Shown here: piece by piece, positions 46,955 to 54,589 of the stretch
How positions within the stretch are numbered: position 1 is the stretch's first letter
Layout: each line of letters begins with the position of its first letter
Notes under the pieces: model-generated
What the model was told of the DNA's origin: nothing
Database searches by the model: none
What the model saw: only the letters and a program-made list of their open reading frames with translations
Assembly (NCBI RefSeq): GCF_012844225.1
Contig: NZ_JABAGQ010000006.1
Location: 124,001-188,000 of the forward strand
From: Rhodococcus sp. 105337
Lineage (GTDB): Bacteria; Actinomycetota; Actinomycetes; Mycobacteriales; Mycobacteriaceae
Direction of reading: 5' to 3'
Length of the DNA: 64,000 nucleotides
Position numbers and translations under genes: made by a program

Positions 46955-48799
46955 TCAGGCTCCGTCGTCCCGGTAGCCGGGAGGCAACGCGGCGAACATG
47001 TCGCGCGTGACCGCGACGGCATTGTCCGAACTGCCTCCTCGCACCACGAGGGTCGCGAACGCGAGGTCACCCCGGTAGCCGACGAACCAGGAGTGCGAAC
47101 CGCCCTCCACCTCTGCCTCACCGGTTTTGCCGTACACGTCGCCCTGGTCCCGGATGCGGTCGGCGGTGCCGCTCGTGATCACCAGGCGCATCATGTCGCG
47201 CAGGCCCGCCACCACCTCCGGAGAAACCGGAGCGGGATCACCCTGCACGACCGTCTCCCGGCCTTCGATCAGATACGGGACGGGTGTGCGCCCGCTCGCG
47301 ACGGTCGCGGCGGCGAGCGCCATCCCCAACGGGCTGACGACCACCTTGCCCTGCCCGAATCCGTCCTCGGTGCGTTCGACCAGATCGTCCGCGGGCGGAA
47401 CCGACCCGGTGAATGTCGGCATGCCGACCACCTCGTAGTCGACGCCGATGCCGAATCGCCCGGCGGCGGTGTGCAACGCATCCGATTCCATCTCGGAGGC
47501 GAGTTTGGCGAACGAGGTGTTGCACGACCTCGCGAAGGCGGTGGCGAGTGTGACCGAGCCGAGCGCGAACTCGTTGTAGTTCGGGATGCTGCGGTCGCCG
47601 ATGGTGATGCGTCCCGGGCACGGAACGATGGTGTCGGGCAGTGCGAGACCGCTCGACATGGCGGCGCCCGATGTAATGATCTTGAATGTGGAGCCGGGCG
47701 GGTATTGCCCTGCGAGCGCCACCGGTCCGTCGCGGTCGGCAGCGGAGTTCTGCGCCACCGCAAGCACCGCGCCGGTGGAGGCCTCGATGACCACAGTCAT
47801 TGCTTGCTCCGTCCGGGCGCCGACCGCATTCTGCGCGGCCACCTGGATCGGACGGTCGAGGCTGATGGAGACCGACGGCACCGGCATGGGTTTCGTCTCG
47901 GTGAGCACATCGGTGTCGACGCCGTACTGGTTGACGATGACGACGCTCCACCCCGCGGTCCCGTCGAGGTCGCCGATCACCGCCTTCTTCACCTGCCCGA
48001 CGAGGTCGGGCGCGAAGGCACGATCCGTCGAGACCAGATCGGACTGTTCGGTCACCACCACACCGGGTATCGCGGCAAGACGGTCGGCAACGAGTTCGTA
48101 GTCGTCCTCCGCGAGCCGCATCACCGACCGAGGGCCGGACACCGCGGTCACCGATTCGGCGATCGCCTGAGCACTCAGCGACGAGTCGAACTGCACGAGC
48201 GCGGCGGCCAGAGCCTTCGCCGCGGACGAGACGTCTCTGTTCTGCGTCGCATCGAAGGCGATGCCGTACACGGTCCCCGGGACGAGCACGTCGCTGCCCG
48301 CATGCTCGTTGACGCGGGCGCGCGGGGCCGGAGTGCTGCGCAGTTGCATGGTCTGGCGGTTGCCGAGTTGCGGGTGGAGAGCCGATTTCGCCCATCGGAC
48401 CGACCACTGCTCGCCGCTTCGCCCCATGTGCAGTTCACCCGTGTACTGCCACACCCTCTCTCGCGGCAGGTGCCATTCGTAGCTGTACCCGACGGTCGCG
48501 GAATCTCCGTCGATGCGCGTGGAGGTGGTGGTCGCCACCAGGGATTCGGCTTGCAGCCCGTCCCATGCCTCGCCCAGTGCGCCCTCGGCCTCGTCCGGCC
48601 GGTCCGAATGCGCGGCCGCTGCGGCGAAGTCCTGCGCCGCGAAGTCGTCGAGAAAAAGCTGCGCGGCGGCTTGGGGGCCCGTGACGCCGGGCGTGCACGC
48701 GACGAGAAGACCGCACAGCAGCGCCGTCGCCACCCAGACCGCGACGACGGCGACACGACCGGGCCGCGCGGGCGCCAGAGGTGAACGTCGAGGGCTCAT
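46955..48799 (-). CDS. Penicillin-binding protein lipoprotein, class B transpeptidase with MecA-like N-terminal domain
   Basis: A 614-residue D,D-transpeptidase acting on peptidoglycan outside the cell. Residues 1-35 form a lipoprotein signal ending in LLVAC. An NTF2-like MecA_N domain follows (PQAAAQLFLDDFAAQDF), then a dimerisation domain and the transpeptidase domain with catalytic Ser370 in STFK, SCN at 425-427 and KTG at 558-560. It corresponds in position and layout to M. tuberculosis Rv2864c (PbpLipo). The GNAT gene lies 46 nt upstream. Confidence 0.93.
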   Translation of the reverse strand: MSPRRSPLAPARPGRVAVVAVWVATALLCGLLVACTPGVTGPQAAAQLFLDDFAAQDFAAAAAHSDRPDEAEGALGEAWDGLQAESLVATTTSTRIDGDSATVGYSYEWHLPRERVWQYTGELHMGRSGEQWSVRWAKSALHPQLGNRQTMQLRSTPAPRARVNEHAGSDVLVPGTVYGIAFDATQNRDVSSAAKALAAALVQFDSSLSAQAIAESVTAVSGPRSVMRLAEDDYELVADRLAAIPGVVVTEQSDLVSTDRAFAPDLVGQVKKAVIGDLDGTAGWSVVIVNQYGVDTDVLTETKPMPVPSVSISLDRPIQVAAQNAVGARTEQAMTVVIEASTGAVLAVAQNSAADRDGPVALAGQYPPGSTFKIITSGAAMSSGLALPDTIVPCPGRITIGDRSIPNYNEFALGSVTLATAFARSCNTSFAKLASEMESDALHTAAGRFGIGVDYEVVGMPTFTGSVPPADDLVERTEDGFGQGKVVVSPLGMALAAATVASGRTPVPYLIEGRETVVQGDPAPVSPEVVAGLRDMMRLVITSGTADRIRDQGDVYGKTGEAEVEGGSHSWFVGYRGDLAFATLVVRGGSSDNAVAVTRDMFAALPPGYRDDGA

Positions 48800-48845
48800 C
48801 GCCCGTCATGGTAAGCGGACGAGCGCCCGAATCGGCCGAGGCGCG

Positions 48846-49682
48846 TCAGTCGAGCAACACGGTCGTGAATGTCGCGACCTGGCGGAAACCGATGCGTTCG
48901 TACGTGGCGCGCGCCCGGGTGTTGAAGCTGTTGACGTACAGGCTCGGCAGACGCCCCGTCGCGGTGACGGCTGCGCCGACCGCGGCCGTTCCGGCGGCAC
49001 CGAGACCGGCGCCGCGTTTGTCCGGGTCGACCCACACGCCCTGGATCTGGCCCACCGTCGAGGACTGTGACCCTACCTCGGCCTTGAACACGACCCGGCC
49101 GTCCTCGAAGCGCGCCCAGGCGCGTCCGGCGGCGATGAGGCTCGCGACCCTTCGCCGGTATCCCGCTCCCCCGTCGCCGAGACGCGGGTCGACTCCGACC
49201 TCCTCGATGAACATCGAGATGGCGGCGGGGAGATAGGCGTCGAGTTCTTCCGGGCGCACCCGCCGGACGCGCGGATCGGGATCGATGCGGGGTTCCCGGT
49301 CGAGAACCAGCAGCGGTTGCTCGGCGCGAACCTCACGCGGAGGCCCCCACGCGGATTCGAGTGCTTCCCACATCGGCAGCGCCAACTCGGCGCGGCCCAC
49401 GATCGAGGAGCACAGACGCGGCCCGCGGACGGCTCGCTCGGCGAACGCCTGGATGTCGTCGGGGTTCCCGAGCAGGGGTATGAGGTTTGCGCCGGCGAAG
49501 CAGAGTGAGGACTCCGGCCCGCCGCGACTCCACATGTCGCCGCCGACAGCACGACCGTCGAGACCGTACTCCTCGACGCGACCCGCCACCATGCACGACG
49601 CCACAGGGTCTCTCGCGAGCACCCGCAACACCGAGGCCGTATCACGGCCACCCAGCGACCGGACACCCAGAAGCTTGAGCAC
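48846..49682 (-). CDS. GNAT family N-acetyltransferase with DUF4081 N-terminal domain
   Basis: A 278-residue protein with two halves. The N-terminal DUF4081 part includes VLARDPVASCMVAGRVEEYG and SLCFAGANLIPL. The C-terminal GNAT domain has IQGVWVDPDKRGAGLGAAGTAAV (acetyl-CoA pyrophosphate loop R-G-x-G-L-G) and LYVNSFNTRARATYERIGF. It occupies the Rv2867c position between the PBP and ispG. The GTG at 49682 is preferred to the TTG at 49703. The acetyl acceptor is unknown. Confidence 0.9.
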   Translation of the reverse strand: MLKLLGVRSLGGRDTASVLRVLARDPVASCMVAGRVEEYGLDGRAVGGDMWSRGGPESSLCFAGANLIPLLGNPDDIQAFAERAVRGPRLCSSIVGRAELALPMWEALESAWGPPREVRAEQPLLVLDREPRIDPDPRVRRVRPEELDAYLPAAISMFIEEVGVDPRLGDGGAGYRRRVASLIAAGRAWARFEDGRVVFKAEVGSQSSTVGQIQGVWVDPDKRGAGLGAAGTAAVGAAVTATGRLPSLYVNSFNTRARATYERIGFRQVATFTTVLLD

Positions 49683-49755
49683 TCGCTCACCACCCGTCGA
49701 CAAGCCGATACGAGATCAGGGTGCCACGCGTCACCCGCTCAGGGAAATCGGGGTA

Positions 49756-50910
49756 TCAGCCGACGGACACGACCGGGTTTCCGGCTCCGGCGTCGCCTTC
49801 CATCTCCTCGGCGATCCGCATCGCCTCTTCGATCAGCGTCTCGACGATCTGCGCTTCCGGCACCGTCTTGATGACCTTGCCCTTGACGAAGATCTGGCCC
49901 TTGCCGTTACCCGACGCCACACCGAGATCCGCCTCGCGGGCTTCACCCGGACCGTTGACGACGCAGCCCATCACTGCGACGCGCAGCGGGATCTCCATCC
50001 CCTCGAGCCCAGCCGAGACCTCGTCGGCCAGCGTGTAGACGTCGACCTGTGCGCGCCCGCACGACGGGCACGACACGATTTCCAGCTTGCGGGGGCGCAG
50101 GTTCAGCGATTGCAGGATCTGCGTGCCCACCTTGATCTCCTCCGCGGGCGGAGCGGACAGCGATACGCGGATGGTGTCGCCGATCCCTTCGCTCAGCAGC
50201 GCGCCGAACGCGACCGCGGACTTGATCGTGCCCTGGAAGGCCGGTCCGGCCTCGGTGACACCGAGGTGCAGCGGGTAGTTGCACTGGGCGGCGAGCTGAC
50301 GGTAGGCCTCGACCATCACGACCGGATCGTTGTGCTTGACCGAGATCTTGATGTCGCCGAAGCCGTGTTCCTCGAAGAGGCCCGCCTCCCACAACGCGGA
50401 CTCGACGAGCGCTTCGGGCGTCGCCTTGCCGTATTTCTGCATCAGGCGCGGATCGAGGGAACCGGCGTTCACGCCGATGCGGATCGGAATGCCCGCGTCG
50501 CCGGCCGCCTTCGCGACCTCCTTGACGCGACCGTCGAACTCCTTGATGTTGCCGGGGTTGACCCGCACCGCGGCGCATCCCGCGTCGATGGCGGCGAAGA
50601 TGTACCGGGGCTGGAAGTGGATGTCGGCGATCACGGGGATCTGGCTCTTCTTCGCGATGGTCGCGAGAGCGTCGGCATCCTCCTGCCGAGGGCAGGCAAC
50701 ACGCACGATGTCGCAGCCCGAGGCGGTGAGCTCGGCGATCTGCTGAAGCGTGGCGTTGATGTCGTGGGTCTTGGTGGTGCACATCGACTGCACCGAGATG
50801 GGGTGATCGCTTCCGACACCGACATTGCCGACCATGAGCTGGCGTGTCTTGCGTCGCGGCGCGAGGACCGCGGGCAGTTCGGGCATGCCCAATCCGACGG
50901 GGCTGGTCAC
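49756..50910 (-). CDS. ispG: 4-hydroxy-3-methylbut-2-enyl-diphosphate synthase (flavodoxin)
   Basis: A 384-residue [4Fe-4S] enzyme of the MEP isoprenoid pathway (GcpE). The TIM-barrel part has [19 protein letters not shown] and [27 protein letters not shown]. The Fe-S ligands are [10 protein letters not shown] and, further on, [17 protein letters not shown] (also a Glu ligand). The GTG at 50910 follows an AGAAGG site; the frame is open to 50940. It is downstream of rip1 and dxr on the same strand, keeping two MEP enzymes together. Confidence 0.97.
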   Translation of the reverse strand: MTSPVGLGMPELPAVLAPRRKTRQLMVGNVGVGSDHPISVQSMCTTKTHDINATLQQIAELTASGCDIVRVACPRQEDADALATIAKKSQIPVIADIHFQPRYIFAAIDAGCAAVRVNPGNIKEFDGRVKEVAKAAGDAGIPIRIGVNAGSLDPRLMQKYGKATPEALVESALWEAGLFEEHGFGDIKISVKHNDPVVMVEAYRQLAAQCNYPLHLGVTEAGPAFQGTIKSAVAFGALLSEGIGDTIRVSLSAPPAEEIKVGTQILQSLNLRPRKLEIVSCPSCGRAQVDVYTLADEVSAGLEGMEIPLRVAVMGCVVNGPGEAREADLGVASGNGKGQIFVKGKVIKTVPEAQIVETLIEEAMRIAEEMEGDAGAGNPVVSVG

Positions 50911-50955
50911 AGTTCGCCTTCTTTCGTAGCTACCCGGCAATTCTAGCGGCGCAGG

Positions 50956-52173
50956 TCAGAACAGCTGGATGGGGTTGATGATGTCGGCGGTGAGGGTGAG
51001 GACCATGAACGCGCCACCGATCACGACGGCGACGTAGGTCAGCGGAAGCAGTTTCATGTAGTCGACGGGCGCTCCTTCCGGCAGCCCGCGCAATCCGCGC
51101 ACCCAGTTGCGGATGCGTTCGTAGATCGCCACGGCCATGTGCCCACCGTCGAGCGGAAGCAGCGGCAGGAGATTGAAGGCACCGAGGAAGAAGTTGAGCT
51201 GCGCGAGCAGCAGGACGAAGGATTGCCAGATCCCGCGCTCCGCGAACTGCCCGCCGATGACACTGGCACCGACCACGCTCACCGGGGTGTCGATGGCGCG
51301 CTCACCGCCTGTCACCGCAGTCCACAGATCCGACACCTTGCTGGGCAGATCCATGAGCGACTGGGCAGTGATCACGGCCAGGTCGCCGGTGAATTGGAAC
51401 GTCGCCGGAATCGCCGTGAGTGCGTTGTACTCGGTCGGACGGTTCTCCTCTCCCGTCACGCCGATCGCGCCCACGGTCTCGGAGGTGATCTCCCCGGTCG
51501 CGGTGTTCTCCACGTACCGCTGCACCTGTTCGACGGTCACCGGCACGGTGAGGGTTTCCCCACCCCGCTCGACCGTGAAGTCGACGGTACCCGTGGCGGC
51601 GCGTGTCGCCTCGACCAGCGCGTAGAACCCTTCGACCTCCTGGCCGTCCACAGCGACGATCACGTCACCGGGCTGGATTCCCGCCTCACCCGCAGGCCCG
51701 GTGCCGGTACACGGGGCGAGCGCGTAGTCGCCGTCCGCCCCCGCCTGGCTGGGTGCCACACAGGACACCTCCGCGACGGTGGCCTTGGGATGCAGTTGCG
51801 GCAGCGCCCACGCGACGGCGAGGACATAGATCAGGACGATGCCCAGCGCGAAGTTCATCCCGATGCCACCCGCCATGACGACCAGGCGCTTCCACGTCTT
51901 CTGCTTGTACATCGCGCGGTCGTACTCGTCGGGAGCGAGTTCGTCGAGGGCGGTCATGCCCGCGATGTCGCAGAAACCTCCGGCCGGGATGGCCTTGAGA
52001 CCGTATTCGGTCTCGCCGCGGCGGAAGGCGAAGATGCGCGGCCCGAAGCCGATGTAGTAGCGCCGAACCTTCATGCCCAGTTTCTGCGCGGTCCACATGT
52101 GGCCGGCCTCGTGCAGGGCGATGGAGGCGGCGATGCCAAAGGCGAAAACCACAACGCCCAATACGAACATCAT
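50956..52173 (-). CDS. rip1: Site-2 intramembrane metalloprotease Rip1
   Basis: A 405-residue zinc protease that cleaves anti-sigma factors and other substrates within the membrane. The N-terminal helix has the active-site HEAGHMWTAQKLGM. A PDZ domain lies in the middle (GEAGIQPGDVIVAVDGQEVEGF). The third ligand region is NLLPLLPLDGGHMAV. Four or so transmembrane segments are visible. It lies between dxr and ispG, as Rv2869c does in M. tuberculosis, where Rip1 controls envelope lipid composition. Confidence 0.95.
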   Translation of the reverse strand: MMFVLGVVVFAFGIAASIALHEAGHMWTAQKLGMKVRRYYIGFGPRIFAFRRGETEYGLKAIPAGGFCDIAGMTALDELAPDEYDRAMYKQKTWKRLVVMAGGIGMNFALGIVLIYVLAVAWALPQLHPKATVAEVSCVAPSQAGADGDYALAPCTGTGPAGEAGIQPGDVIVAVDGQEVEGFYALVEATRAATGTVDFTVERGGETLTVPVTVEQVQRYVENTATGEITSETVGAIGVTGEENRPTEYNALTAIPATFQFTGDLAVITAQSLMDLPSKVSDLWTAVTGGERAIDTPVSVVGASVIGGQFAERGIWQSFVLLLAQLNFFLGAFNLLPLLPLDGGHMAVAIYERIRNWVRGLRGLPEGAPVDYMKLLPLTYVAVVIGGAFMVLTLTADIINPIQLF

Positions 52174-52188
52174 GTGTGGCCGATCCTC

Positions 52189-53373
52189 CTAGTCGACGAG
52201 TGTGCGCGCCCGGCTGCGGGCCCAGCCGTCGGCTGCGAGCACATCGTCCACGGTACTGGGTTGCGCCGACCACTCGTCGGCGTCGTCCAGCACGGCCTCG
52301 ACGGTCTGCACGATCCGGGGGAACGAGAGCCGTCCCGCGAGGAACGCCTCGGCGGCGATCTCGTTCGCCGCGTTGTACACGGCGGTCAGGCAGCCACCGC
52401 GGCTTCCCGCGGCGCGTGCGAGTTCCACAGCAGGGAACACCGCGTTGTCGAGCGGCTCGAACTCCCATGTCGACGCCGTCGAGAAATCGAGCGCCGGAGC
52501 CGCCTCCGCGACACGGTGCGGCCAGCCGAGCGCGAGCGCGATCGGCAGAGTCATCGACGGCGGCGAGGCCTGGGCGAGCGTGGACCCGTCGGTGAAGGTC
52601 ACCATGGAATGCACGATCGATTGCGGATGGACGGTGACGTCGATCCGGTCGTAGGCGATACCGAACAGCAGGTGCGCCTCGATGAGTTCGAGCCCCTTGT
52701 TCACGAGCGTCGCGGAATTGAGGGTGTTCATCGGGCCCATCGACCACGTCGGATGGGCGCCGGCCTGCTCGGGTGTGACCGACTCGAGACGATCTGCCGT
52801 CCAGCCCCGGAACGGCCCACCCGACGCGGTGAGCACCAGACGGGCCACCTCGTCGGCAGTGCCGCCGCGCAGGCACTGCGCCATCGCCGAATGCTCGGAA
52901 TCGACCGGCACGATCTGGCCCGGAGCGGCCGCTGCCGTCACGAGCGCACCACCGGCGACGAGCGATTCCTTGTTCGCCAGCGCGAGGCGCGCCCCGGTCT
53001 CGAGAGCCGCGAGGGTCGGCGCGAGCCCGAGCGAGCCGACGAGCCCGTTGAGCACCACGTCGGCTTCCACCTCCCGCACGAGCGCGGTCACCGCGTCGGG
53101 GCCGCTGCGCACCGGACGGTCGAGGCGCGACGCAGCGGCGGGGTCGGCGACCGCGACCTCGGAGACACCGAACAGACGGATCTGCTCCGCCAGCAGGTCG
53201 ATGTTGCCACCGCCCGCGGCGAGGCCGACCACCTCGAACTTGTCGGGGTTCGCGTCGATCACCTGGAGCGCTTGGGTCCCGATGGAGCCGGTGCTGCCCA
53301 GCAGCAGCACGCGTGTACGGGAGGAGTTCTCTGCTTCGGCCACGGATGCATTGTTCCCGACGGCGGTGTCCAC
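52189..53373 (-). CDS. dxr: 1-deoxy-D-xylulose 5-phosphate reductoisomerase
   Basis: A 394-residue NADPH enzyme committing carbon to the MEP pathway. NADPH-binding is in [17 protein letters not shown]; catalytic and metal-binding segments are [26 protein letters not shown] and [22 protein letters not shown] start at 53373 (in-frame continuation upstream is not supported). It is the first gene of dxr-rip1-ispG, divergent from the DUF2631 gene across a 122-bp gap that contains a perfect dyad. Confidence 0.97.
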   Translation of the reverse strand: MDTAVGNNASVAEAENSSRTRVLLLGSTGSIGTQALQVIDANPDKFEVVGLAAGGGNIDLLAEQIRLFGVSEVAVADPAAASRLDRPVRSGPDAVTALVREVEADVVLNGLVGSLGLAPTLAALETGARLALANKESLVAGGALVTAAAAPGQIVPVDSEHSAMAQCLRGGTADEVARLVLTASGGPFRGWTADRLESVTPEQAGAHPTWSMGPMNTLNSATLVNKGLELIEAHLLFGIAYDRIDVTVHPQSIVHSMVTFTDGSTLAQASPPSMTLPIALALGWPHRVAEAAPALDFSTASTWEFEPLDNAVFPAVELARAAGSRGGCLTAVYNAANEIAAEAFLAGRLSFPRIVQTVEAVLDDADEWSAQPSTVDDVLAADGWARSRARTLVD

Positions 53374-53429
53374 GTCATGAACCGGTGGTCACGGGTCGTA
53401 CCGGACTTGCCGTGAGAGCGCCCCCACTT

Positions 53430-53450
53430 CATACGACGGGCGGTCGTATG
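53430..53450. promoter_or_regulatory. Perfect 8-5-8 palindrome between dxr and DUF2631 gene (candidate operator)
   Basis: catacgac (53430-53437) and gtcgtatg (53443-53450) are perfect complements around a 5-nt centre. It lies 57 bp from the dxr start and 46 bp from the DUF2631 start, a typical operator position. The cognate regulator is unknown. Confidence 0.55.
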
Positions 53451-53495
53451 TCACGATTAGCGGCAACAGGACCAACTGGCAAGCAGGAGGAAACG

Positions 53496-53744
53496 GTGGC
53501 CGGTACCGAGCTGGAGTCCATTCATGACAGAACGGTGGCGGAGGTGCCCTCGGCGGAGTGGGGCTGGAGTGGTGAAGCACCGCGCGCGTTCCGTGCCGCA
53601 GGCTGGATTTTCGCCGCGTTCCTCCTCCTGATGATGATCGGCAACCACACCGGCCGCGTCGAGGACCTCTACCTCATCGGTTTCGCTGCGGTGATCGTGT
53701 TCATCCTCGTCCGCGACATCGTCAGTCGCCGTCGCATGCGGTAA
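53496..53744 (+). CDS. DUF2631 small membrane protein
   Basis: An 82-residue protein with a conserved N-terminal half (SIHDRTVAEVPSAEWGWSGEAPR) and two adjacent hydrophobic segments (AAGWIFAAFLLLMMIGN and LYLIGFAAVIVFILVRDIV). Found next to dxr in mycolic-acid bacteria. The GTG at 53496 follows a CAGGAGGAAA site and gives the usual length; the frame is open further upstream. Function unknown. Confidence 0.85.
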   Translation: MAGTELESIHDRTVAEVPSAEWGWSGEAPRAFRAAGWIFAAFLLLMMIGNHTGRVEDLYLIGFAAVIVFILVRDIVSRRRMR

Positions 53745-53762
53745 CACCACTGGTCGAACAGC

Positions 53763-53794
53763 AGGGCCCGCCCGGAGTGATCCGGGCGGGCCCT
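53763..53794 (+). terminator. Terminator after DUF2631 gene
   Basis: Perfect 14-bp arms agggcccgcccgga (53763-53776) and tccgggcgggccct (53781-53794) with a GTGA loop, 19 nt after the DUF2631 stop. Confidence 0.9.
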
Positions 53795-53817
53795 CGCCGT
53801 CGTGGCCCCCGCGTCTC

Positions 53818-53925
53818 CCGCCACTGCGCGGAATCAGCGGCCCCGCCACGGCACAGAATCAGTGGCCCCGCCACCGCACTGAATCAGCGGCCCCGCCACT
53901 GCACTGAATCAGTGGCCCCGCCACT
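53818..53925. repeat. 25-bp tandem repeat (about 4.3 copies) over the 3' end of the crotonase gene
   Basis: Copies at 53818-53842, 53843-53867, 53868-53892 and 53893-53917 plus a partial to 53925 follow the pattern ccgccac-x-gcac-x-gaatcag-y-ggcc. The fourth copy contains the TGA stop (53909-53911) of the crotonase remnant. The gaatcag core sits within a palindrome (cactgaatcagtg in the best copy), so each unit can form a short stem. Confidence 0.93.
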
Positions 53926-54589
53926 GGGGCGCACGTTTGGCCGCGAACGCCCTCGGCCCTTCCTGCGCGTCCTCGCTGTTGTAGCAAAGCTCGGACGCGT
54001 GCCGGGCGGCGACCAGCGCAGCCGAGCGTCCCATCTCCGTCGAGAGCATCACGGTCTCCCGCGCCGCACGAACCGACAGGGGTGCGCCGGCGAGGATCTC
54101 ACCCGCCAGGCCGAGTGCCGTCGCGAGGAGGTCTCCGGGCTCGGCGAGCCTGTTGACCAATCCGATCTCGTACGCCCGCTGCGCGGTGATCCGGTTTCCG
54201 GTCAGGAGGATCTCCATCATGATCCGCTGCGGGATCATGTGGATCAGTGGAGAAGCCCACGGTGAGCTCCTGCCCACCTTCACTTCCGTCACCGCGAACG
54301 TCGCACCGGTACTCGCCACACACAGGTCGCACGACTGCGCGATCAGCCAGCCCCCGGCGAACGCGGCCCCGTTGACGGCCGCGATCGTGGGTTTCGACAG
54401 TTCGACCGTGTCGTACGGGACCGGAATCAGCGTGCGGGGGGGAACCGTCATCCCCGTCTCGACCATCTCCTTGAGGTCGCCACCCGCACAGAACGCCTTG
54501 TCCCCCGCCGCGGTGAGGACGGCGACTTGCAGGCCGGGATCGTTCTGGTTCTGCCGATCGGAAGCCTGGAGTTCGACGAGAAACCGTCC
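53909..54589 (-). pseudogene. Enoyl-CoA hydratase/isomerase (crotonase), 5' end lost
   Basis: About 227 codons of crotonase sequence: LQVAVLTAAGDKAFCAGGDLKEM (first oxyanion-hole block), VNGAAFAGGWLIAQSCDLCVAS (second block), TEVKVGRSSPWASPL and ITAQRAYEIGLVNRLAEPG. The expected first ~30 residues with the TLNRPE-type start are missing. No ATG, GTG or TTG at a suitable place precedes the recognisable part, and the frame instead runs open into antisense of the neighbouring permease. Upstream sequence switches to LivH coding on the other strand at about 54.59 kb, so the gene was probably cut by a deletion. Confidence 0.75.

Noticed and set aside
51139-53415. Plus-strand 758-codon frame opposite rip1 and dxr
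   Set aside because: Antisense to two well-supported genes and spans their intergenic gap.
53818-53925. CRISPR-like array
   Set aside because: The units are directly adjacent with no spacers, vary internally and lack cas genes; it is a simple tandem repeat.
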